A stretch of 5,019 nt of DNA, from positions 1 through 5,019 of the forward strand of contig JBEKNT010000473.1 of assembly GCA_049522565.1 (NCBI GenBank), read 5' to 3'. Position numbers and translations under genes: made by a program. Shown here one piece after another: positions 1 through 5,019 of this stretch (within the stretch, counting starts at the first letter, position 1; each line of letters begins with the position of its first letter). Under the pieces are notes generated by a model. It ran no database searches and was not told the origin of the DNA. It was given only the letters and a program-made list of their open reading frames with translations. Origin of the DNA: JASHVB01 sp049522565. Lineage in GTDB: Bacteria > Pseudomonadota > Alphaproteobacteria > Acetobacterales > Acetobacteraceae.

Positions 1-1
1 A

Positions 2-91
2 CTCCCCCTCCCCTTGAGGGAGGGGGTTGGGGGGAGGGGTTCGTGCCGCTTCGCCCCTCCCCCCCCCAACCCCCCACAAGGGGAGGGGGAG
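2..91. repeat. Large GC-rich intergenic inverted repeat
   Basis: The arms at 2-39 and 54-91 are imperfect inverted copies. The outer 15 bases (2-16 against 77-91) match perfectly, and the inner parts are runs of G or C broken by TT/AA and single A/T positions. The spacer at 40-53 is about 14 bases. The left arm can also fold on itself (4-12 with 18-26, loop 13-17). No T-tract follows, so it does not look like a classical intrinsic terminator. From memory, C-rich/G-rich palindromes of this kind recur between genes in Acetobacteraceae and related alphaproteobacteria. That makes a dispersed intergenic repeat the best reading, though copy number cannot be seen here. It may also act as a 3' RNA-stabilising stem for an upstream transcript. 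Confidence 0.8.
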
Positions 92-439
92 ACTCTTGGA
101 AGATACGTGACTTAACCGATGTCCGCCCCCATATGGCGGCATACGGCGCCCACCCCCTCCCCATGGTGGGGCGGGGCAACGCCATGGAGGCGGGCAAACG
201 CCTCCCAACGCCGCGACACGCGGCGGATCGACAAACCGCCGATCCGGTACGCCCCGAAAGGTGTGGGAACCGCGACGGCGTTTCCGGCCACATGGCCCGC
301 GGCTGCGCCAAACTTTGCCGTCACCGGCCGGCGCAGCCTCCTCCATGCGACCCGAGACGCCGCCTCCCGCCCCGAAAGGGCAGTCAGGATTGCCCGGAAT
401 GCCGTCCGCCGATGCCGCGCGCATCTGAAGGACGCATGA
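92..439 (+). other. Non-coding, hairpin-rich region upstream of pnp
   Basis: No convincing gene lies in these 348 bases. Open frames on both strands are arginine-, proline- and alanine-rich with no recognisable domain. Several potential stem-loops follow one another: 123-127 with 135-139; 154-163 with 167-176 (10 positions, one mismatch, loop of 3); 186-192 with 199-205 (7 bp, loop of 6); 211-215 with 219-223; and 221-226 with 236-241. The last two overlap and are mutually exclusive. No confident -35/-10 pair was found. In Escherichia coli the pnp leader forms a stem-loop cut by RNase III and used by PNPase for autoregulation. A similar role here is an inference from position and folding potential only. 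Confidence 0.5.
427..432 (+). promoter_or_regulatory. Ribosome binding site of pnp
   Basis: GAAGGA lies 7 bases before the ATG at 440, a good Shine-Dalgarno match and spacing. An in-frame TGA at 437-439 directly abuts the ATG, so no upstream in-frame start is possible. The nearby ATG at 436 is in another frame. Confidence 0.75.
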
Positions 440-2725
440 ATGTTCAACTACTTTCGCAAGGAACTCGACTGGGGCGGGCGCAAGCTGGTCCTGGAAACCG
501 GCAAGATCGCCCGCCAGGCCGATGGCGCCGTGCTGGCCAGCTACGGCGACACGATCGTGCTGTGCACCGCGGTCGGAGTGAAAAGCTCCCGCCCCGGCCA
601 GGACTTCTTCCCGCTGACGGTGAACTACCAGGAGAAGGCCTTCGCCGCCGGCAAGATCCCCGGCGGCTTCTTCAAGCGTGAGGGCCGGCCCAGCGAGGCC
701 GAGGTCCTCAAAAGCCGCCTGATCGACCGGCCGATCCGCCCGCTGTTCCCCGAGGGCTTCCGCAACGAGGTCCAGGTCATCGCCACCGTGCTCAGCCACG
801 ACCTGGAGAACGACCCCGACATCGTCGCCATGATCGGGTGCTCCGCCGCCCTGACCCTGTCCGGCATCCCGTTCTTCGGCCCGGTGGCCGCCGCCCGCGT
901 CGGCTACACAGGCACCCAGTACGTCCTGAATCCTACCGCCGACCAGATGAAGGACAGCAAGCTGGAGCTGGTGATGGCCGGCACCACCGAAGGCGTGCTG
1001 ATGGTGGAATCCGAAGCGCAGGAGCTGTCCGAGGACGTCATGCTCGGCGCCGTCAGCTTCGGCCATGAGAGCTTCCAGCCGGTGATCCAGGCGATCATCG
1101 AACTCGCCGAACGCGCCGCCAAGGAGCCCTGGCCGCTGCCGGAACCCTCAGCCGAGGAACTGGCGCTGAAGGCAAGGGTGGATGCGCTGGCCCGTGCCGG
1201 CCTGGCGGACGCCTATCGCGAGCCCGACAAGGGCCTGCGGCACGACAAGGTCGACGCCGTGCGCCGGCAGATGGCCGAGGCGCTGGCCGGTGAGGGCGTG
1301 GACGCCGAGAAGGCCCGCCACGCGTTCCACGACCTGGAAGCGGACATCGTCCGCAACGCCATCCTGGACACCGGCATGCGCATCGACGGCCGCGACACCA
1401 GGACGGTGCGGCCGATCGTCGCCGAAGTCGGTATTCTCCCCCGCGCGCATGGCTCCGCCTTGTTCACCCGCGGCGAGACCCAGGCGTTCTGCGTTGCCAC
1501 GCTCGGCACCGGGCAGGACGAACAGATCATCGACGCGCTGGCCGGCGAATACCGCGAGCACTTCATGCTGCACTACAATTTCCCGCCCTACTCGGTGGGC
1601 GAGGCGGGCCGCATGGGCAGCCCGGGGCGGCGCGAGATCGGCCACGGCAAGCTGGCCTGGCGGGCGATCCATCCGCTGCTGCCGGAGAAGGAGAAGTTCC
1701 CCTACACGCTGCGGGTGGTCTCCGAGATCACCGAATCCAACGGCTCGTCCTCCATGGCGACCGTGTGCGGCTCGTCGCTGGCGCTGATGGATGCCGGCGT
1801 GCCGTTGAAGCGGCCGGTGGCGGGCATCGCCATGGGGCTGATCAAGGAGGATCGCGGCTACGCCGTGCTGTCCGACATCCTCGGCGACGAGGACCATCTG
1901 GGCGACATGGACTTCAAGGTGGCCGGCACCGAGGCGGGCATCACCTCTCTCCAGATGGACATCAAGATCACCTCGATCACGCCGGATATCATGCGCATCG
2001 CCCTGGCGCAGGCGCGCGACGGCCGGCTGCACATCCTGGGCGAGATGTCCAAGGCGATCACCGGCCATCGCGACGAGGTCGCCATGACCGCGCCGCGCAT
2101 CACCATCATCAACGTGCCGAAGGAGAAGATCCGCGAGGTGATCGGCACCGGCGGCAAGGTGATCCGCGAGATCGTCGAGCAAACCAAGTGCAAGATCGAC
2201 ATCGAGGACGACGGCACGATCAAGATCGCCGCGACCGATATCGCTCAGGCGCAGCAGGCGATCGACTGGATCCGCGGCATCGTCGCGGAGCCGGAGATCG
2301 GCGTGATCTACACCGGCAAGGTGGTGAAGACCGCCGATTTCGGCGCGTTCGTGAACTTCCTCGGGTCGCGCGACGGGCTGGTGCATATCAGCGAGTTGCA
2401 GCAGGGCCGCGTCGGCAAGACCACCGACGTGGTGAATGTCGGCGACGCGGTGAAGGTGAAGGTGCTGGGCTTCGACGAGCGCGGCAAGGTGAAGCTGTCG
2501 ATGCGGGTGGTGGACCAGGCCACCGGTGCCGACATCACCGAGCAAGTGGGCGCCAAGCCGGGCCGCGGCGACCGTGACCACGGCGGCGACCGCGACCGGG
2601 GCGAGCGCGGCGATCGCGGTAACCGCGGAGATCGTGGCGACCGCGGCGATCGCGGCCCGCCGCGGGAGCGTTACGAGCCAAGCCCGATGCCGCAGGACTC
2701 CGAGCAACCCGTCATCGGCGAGTAG
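440..2725 (+). CDS. pnp: Polyribonucleotide nucleotidyltransferase (PNPase)
   Basis: This 761-residue enzyme performs phosphate-dependent 3'-to-5' degradation of RNA in the cytoplasm, releasing nucleoside diphosphates. The length is normal to slightly long for an alphaproteobacterial PNPase. Domain order is complete: first RNase PH-like domain (about 1-230, with FFKREGRPSE from residue 77 and DRPIRPLFP after it), a helical linker (about 240-320), the second RNase PH-like domain (about 325-550), KH (about 555-615, GTGG at 569-572) and S1 (about 620-690, with GKVVKTADFGAFV). The catalytic motif GDEDHLGDMDFK carries Asp485, Asp491 and Lys493, which align with E. coli Asp486, Asp492 and Lys494. 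The SSSMATVCGSSLALMDAG motif is present. The tail from about 708 is rich in Arg, Gly and Asp. The start is fixed by a TGA immediately upstream and a good GAAGGA site. The usual upstream partner rpsO is not within the window. Confidence 0.98.
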   Translation: MFNYFRKELDWGGRKLVLETGKIARQADGAVLASYGDTIVLCTAVGVKSSRPGQDFFPLTVNYQEKAFAAGKIPGGFFKREGRPSEAEVLKSRLIDRPIRPLFPEGFRNEVQVIATVLSHDLENDPDIVAMIGCSAALTLSGIPFFGPVAAARVGYTGTQYVLNPTADQMKDSKLELVMAGTTEGVLMVESEAQELSEDVMLGAVSFGHESFQPVIQAIIELAERAAKEPWPLPEPSAEELALKARVDALARAGLADAYREPDKGLRHDKVDAVRRQMAEALAGEGVDAEKARHAFHDLEADIVRNAILDTGMRIDGRDTRTVRPIVAEVGILPRAHGSALFTRGETQAFCVATLGTGQDEQIIDALAGEYREHFMLHYNFPPYSVGEAGRMGSPGRREIGHGKLAWRAIHPLLPEKEKFPYTLRVVSEITESNGSSSMATVCGSSLALMDAGVPLKRPVAGIAMGLIKEDRGYAVLSDILGDEDHLGDMDFKVAGTEAGITSLQMDIKITSITPDIMRIALAQARDGRLHILGEMSKAITGHRDEVAMTAPRITIINVPKEKIREVIGTGGKVIREIVEQTKCKIDIEDDGTIKIAATDIAQAQQAIDWIRGIVAEPEIGVIYTGKVVKTADFGAFVNFLGSRDGLVHISELQQGRVGKTTDVVNVGDAVKVKVLGFDERGKVKLSMRVVDQATGADITEQVGAKPGRGDRDHGGDRDRGERGDRGNRGDRGDRGDRGPPRERYEPSPMPQDSEQPVIGE
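2603..2656 (+). repeat. Tandem 9-base repeat coding (E/D/N)-R-G units in the PNPase tail
   Basis: Six consecutive 9-base units encode ERG, DRG, NRG, DRG, DRG, DRG (residues 722-739). Synonymous changes between units (GGC/GGT/GGA, GAT/GAC) show they are diverged rather than a fresh expansion. Less regular Asp-Arg/Gly residues precede them from about 708. The segment lies beyond the S1 domain and is probably disordered. RG-rich tails often contact RNA or proteins, but no specific partner can be assigned. Confidence 0.85.
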
Positions 2726-2730
2726 CCGCA

Positions 2731-2754
2731 AAAACCGGGCGCGGCGCCTGTTTT
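2731..2754 (+). terminator. Possible weak intrinsic terminator after pnp
   Basis: Just after the pnp stop, AAAAC (2731-2735) can pair with GTTTT (2750-2754). An inner GGC/GCC stem (2738-2740 with 2746-2748) is separated from it by a small internal loop. The T-run of four forms the 3' arm. The geometry is poor for a strong terminator, but the placement fits. A second short GC hairpin (2776-2780 with 2786-2790) follows without a T-tract. Confidence 0.35.
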
Positions 2755-2853
2755 CGCATGGTTGCATCTTGCATCCGGCGGCGGGCGCCGCGTAACCGTT
2801 ATGTGACAGGGGGGCGCACGGGTCGCCCCACGAGGCGCCATTGCTGCTTGGCG

Positions 2854-2858
2854 AAAGG
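2854..2858 (+). promoter_or_regulatory. Ribosome binding site deciding the ATG at 2868
   Basis: AAAGG lies 9 bases before the ATG at 2868. An in-frame TTG at 2841 would add nine residues but would place this site inside the gene, so the ATG is preferred. Confidence 0.6.
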
Positions 2859-2867
2859 CGGGATGCC

Positions 2868-4280
2868 ATGAGAGCGATCAATGCGATTCGCATGGGAGGG
2901 ATCGAGGTCCTGCCGCTGGTGGAAGGCGGCAAGGGCGTGTCGATCTCCAATGGCATCTCGTCCGGCAACTGGGCCGCGACCGGCGGCGTCGGCACCTTCA
3001 GCGCGGTGAACGCCGACAGCTTCGACGAACAGGGCCGGCGCATCCCGCAGCTCTATCACGGCCGCACCCGGCGGGAGCGGCACGAGGAACTGGTCGCCTA
3101 CGCCATCAAGGGCGCGCTGACCCAGGCGCGGCGGGCCTACGACCTGGCTTCCGGCAAGGGGCGCATCCACGCCAACATCCTGTGGGAAATGGGTGCCGCC
3201 GAACGCATCATCACCGAGGTGCTGGAACAGGCGAAGGGCATCATCAGCGGCGTTACCTGCGGCGCCGGCATGCCGTACCGGCTGTCCGACATCGCGGCGC
3301 GGTTCAACATCTACTACTACCCGATCGTGTCCTCGGCGCGGGCGTTCAACGCGCTGTGGAAGCGCGCCTACTCGAAGGCGGCGGCTTTGCTCGGCGGCGT
3401 TGTCTACGAGGACCCCTGGCTGGCCGGCGGCCATAATGGCCTGTCCAACAGCGAGGACCCCAACCGGCCGGAAGACCCGTATCCGCGGGTGCTGGCGCTG
3501 CGCAAGCTGCTGCGCGAGTTCGGCCTGCACGACACGCCGATCATCATGGCCGGCGGCGTGTGGTGGCTGGAGGAGTGGGAGCACTGGATCGACAACCCCG
3601 AGCTGGGACCGATCGCCTTCCAGTTCGGCACGCGTCCGCTGCTGACCAAGGAAAGCCCGATCGGCGACGCCTGGAAGGAACGGCTGCGCACGCTGAAGGA
3701 GGGGGATGTCTTCCTCAACCGGTTCAGCCCGACCGGCTTCTATTCCAGCGCGGTGAACAACGGCTTCATCCAGGAACTGCGCGAACGCAGCGAGCGGCAG
3801 GTGGCCTATACCGCCGAGCCGATCGGCGAGCATGTCGCGGAGTATGGCGTCGGGCCGCGCAAGCGCCCGGTCTACCTGACGCCGGCCGATTGGGAGCGCG
3901 CCCGGTCATGGGAGGCGCTGGGCTTCACCGAGGCGCTGCGCACGCCGGACTCCACGCTGATCTTCGCCACGCCAGAGAAGGCGAAGGAGATCCTGACCGA
4001 CCAGGTGGGGTGCATGGGCTGCCTGTCGCAGTGCCGGTTCTCCAACTGGTCGCAGCACGAGGCCGACCATTCCACCGGCAAACGGCCCGACCCGCGCAGC
4101 TTCTGCATCCAGAAGACGTTGCAGAACATCGCGCACGACGCGGACCAGCCGGGAACGCTGGACGACAACCTGATGTTCAGCGGACATAACGCGTTCCGGT
4201 TCGCGAAGGACCCGTTCTACTCGAATGGGTTCATTCCGACCGTGAAGCAGTTGGTCGAGCGAATCCTGACCGGGCGCTGA
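2868..4280 (+). CDS. FMN-dependent nitronate monooxygenase / 2-nitropropane dioxygenase family protein
   Basis: This 470-residue protein is predicted to be a cytosolic TIM-barrel flavoenzyme binding FMN, oxidising a nitronate or acting as an NAD(P)H-dependent flavin oxidoreductase. The true substrate cannot be read from sequence. Family-like motifs appear in order: GGVGTFS at 39-45, GVTCGAGMP at 128-136, LAGGHNG at 185-191 (His189 matches the conserved GGHxG histidine), IIMAGGVW at 225-232 (typical FMN phosphate loop) and FQFGTRPLL from 251 (equivalent of the usual QxGTxFL). It is longer than typical nitronate monooxygenases (about 320-380 residues). The extra length is mainly a C-terminal part with Cys382, Cys385, Cys389 and Cys413, then LMFSGHNAFRF from about 435. 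I recall close, similarly long homologues annotated as nitronate monooxygenase in Rhodospirillales. The start is ATG with an AAAGG site 9 bases upstream. The gene lies 142 bases after pnp with no evident functional link to it. Confidence 0.88.
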   Translation: MRAINAIRMGGIEVLPLVEGGKGVSISNGISSGNWAATGGVGTFSAVNADSFDEQGRRIPQLYHGRTRRERHEELVAYAIKGALTQARRAYDLASGKGRIHANILWEMGAAERIITEVLEQAKGIISGVTCGAGMPYRLSDIAARFNIYYYPIVSSARAFNALWKRAYSKAAALLGGVVYEDPWLAGGHNGLSNSEDPNRPEDPYPRVLALRKLLREFGLHDTPIIMAGGVWWLEEWEHWIDNPELGPIAFQFGTRPLLTKESPIGDAWKERLRTLKEGDVFLNRFSPTGFYSSAVNNGFIQELRERSERQVAYTAEPIGEHVAEYGVGPRKRPVYLTPADWERARSWEALGFTEALRTPDSTLIFATPEKAKEILTDQVGCMGCLSQCRFSNWSQHEADHSTGKRPDPRSFCIQKTLQNIAHDADQPGTLDDNLMFSGHNAFRFAKDPFYSNGFIPTVKQLVERILTGR

Positions 4281-4321
4281 CCTGCGCACCGGCAATCGCC
4301 CGCGCATTGCGTGCGGCCCTG

Positions 4322-4354
4322 CCGGCTGAATAATGGACAAGCGCTTTCAGCCGG
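4322..4354. terminator. Inverted repeat between convergent genes, possible bidirectional transcription stop
   Basis: CCGGCTGAA (4322-4330) and TTCAGCCGG (4346-4354) form a perfect 9-bp inverted repeat with a 15-base loop. It lies between the stop at 4278-4280 (+) and the regulator's stop at 4347-4349 (-), overlapping the last codons of the latter. Position suggests a shared transcription end. There is no T-run on either side, so it would need to be a Rho-assisted or RNA-protecting stem rather than a classical intrinsic terminator. Confidence 0.4.
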
Positions 4355-5019
4355 TGCCAGGCGCCTGATCCGACATTCCCACCAGCGTCATACCGTCGAG
4401 CGGGACGGCGATCCCCGACGGCGCGCCCGCGACAGGCACGCCGCGCGGCGCACTGTCGAGCGCCTCCGTGCCTGGCAGGCCGCGGCCCGCTTGCGGGAAC
4501 AACCCTTCCTTGATGTGCGATGTCGCGAACCTGATGTGCCGGCGCAGCAGCACGCTCGCCAGTTCCTCGTCACGGGCCAGTACGGCCTCCATGAGTTGCT
4601 GGTGCCCCTCGAAGACAGATGGCGACATCGCCTTGCCGGCGTAAGCCAGGTTACGATAGCGGGCCACGTGGTCCCACAGCGATAGGCGGAACTCCCGCAG
4701 CATGGGGAGCCGGGCCGCCGACAATAGGGCGAAGTGGAACCCGCGATGCGCCGATTCCCAATCGCTGGTGTATGGGCCGGGATTGAACTTGTACTCGGCG
4801 GTACGCTGCAGGCGATGGAAAGCGCCGACGATCTGTGCCTCCCACTGCACATCGGCATGCTTGAAGGCGTTACCCAGCAGCATTGTCTCGACGGCCTCGC
4901 GCAACTCGATCACCTCGGCCAGGTGCGTCGGCGATACGGTGGCCACGCGGAAGCCGCGGCGGTCTTCCAACGTGACGAGCTTGGACGCCGAGAGCCGGTA
5001 TAGCGCCTCGCGCAGCGGG
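4347..5019 (-). CDS. GntR-family transcriptional regulator, FCD (FadR-type) subfamily, N-terminus cut by window edge
   Basis: 223 residues are visible; the frame stays open to the right edge. The visible start, PLREALYRLSASKLVTLEDR, is the end of the GntR winged-helix domain (recognition helix and wing). The missing piece is probably some 30-40 residues. A helical FCD domain follows (about fragment residues 33-165), with IELREAVE, AHRGFHFALLSA and GHQQLMEAVLARDEELASVLLRRH. His91, His95, Asp116, His139 and His161 of the fragment are candidates for the metal/ligand site typical of FCD domains. The layout resembles the CsiR-like branch, but the ligand is unknown. About 47 Gly/Pro/Ala-rich residues follow the FCD domain. 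The protein is expected to bind an operator as a dimer and respond to a small carboxylate-type ligand (family knowledge). The gene is convergent with the oxidoreductase, so its regulated genes probably lie to the right of the window. An internal TTG at 4970 is not the true start because DNA-binding residues precede it. Confidence 0.92.
   Translation of the reverse strand, partial: PLREALYRLSASKLVTLEDRRGFRVATVSPTHLAEVIELREAVETMLLGNAFKHADVQWEAQIVGAFHRLQRTAEYKFNPGPYTSDWESAHRGFHFALLSAARLPMLREFRLSLWDHVARYRNLAYAGKAMSPSVFEGHQQLMEAVLARDEELASVLLRRHIRFATSHIKEGLFPQAGRGLPGTEALDSAPRGVPVAGAPSGIAVPLDGMTLVGMSDQAPGTG

Noticed and set aside
95..123. CTTGGA as a possible -35 element upstream of pnp
   Set aside because: No acceptable -10 element occurs at the right spacing, so no promoter is called.
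119..439. Plus-strand frame of 106 codons ending directly before the pnp ATG
   Set aside because: Arg/Ala/Pro-rich translation with no domain, crossing several strong hairpins; the abutting TGA is more simply the in-frame stop that bounds the pnp start.
112..447. Minus-strand frame of 111 codons in the pnp leader
   Set aside because: No recognisable motif, Arg/Ala-rich composition, and it would start inside pnp with no clear ribosome binding site.
2764..2775. Short direct repeat TGCATC in the gap after pnp
   Set aside because: Two copies of six bases are expected by chance and show no flanking structure of an insertion or binding site.
1148..3043. Very long open frame (631 codons) on the minus strand opposite pnp
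   Set aside because: It is antisense to an unmistakable PNPase, is rich in His, Arg, Leu and Ala as expected for a GC-rich shadow frame, and has no recognisable domain.
2799..3833. Long minus-strand frame (344 codons) opposite the oxidoreductase
   Set aside because: Shadow of the real gene; the plus strand carries all family motifs, the minus translation none.
4311..5003. Plus-strand frames opposite the GntR regulator (4311-4685 and 4734-5003)
   Set aside because: Antisense to a clear winged-helix/FCD protein and without any domain resemblance.

Overview
This 5,019-base window is very GC-rich and reads as ordinary chromosome from an alphaproteobacterium, most likely Rhodospirillales/Acetobacteraceae. 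That assignment comes from recalled similarity of the polynucleotide phosphorylase (PNPase) N-terminus and of the flavin oxidoreductase to proteins of that group. No database was searched.

Layout: positions 1-439 are non-coding. They start with a large GC-rich inverted repeat (about 2-91) and continue into a leader with several potential hairpins just ahead of pnp. Positions 440-2725 (+) encode a complete PNPase with a charged Arg-Gly-Asp-rich tail. A gap of about 140 bases holds a weak terminator-like hairpin. Positions 2868-4280 (+) encode a complete FMN-dependent oxidoreductase of the nitronate monooxygenase/2-nitropropane dioxygenase family, with a four-cysteine cluster near its C-terminus. 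Positions 4347-5019 (-) encode a GntR-family regulator with an FCD ligand-binding domain. Its first few dozen residues lie beyond the right edge.

The three genes do not form an obvious functional unit. PNPase is core RNA-decay machinery. The oxidoreductase is a separate metabolic enzyme, possibly with its own transcript. The regulator is convergent with it, so its usual targets (genes adjacent to or divergent from its own start) would lie to the right of the window. A 9-bp inverted repeat sits between the convergent stop codons.

I see no mobile element, CRISPR array, tRNA, rRNA or clear undescribed multi-gene system. The most interesting points are the hairpin-rich pnp leader with its upstream palindromic, G-quadruplex-capable repeat, and the cysteine cluster on the oxidoreductase.
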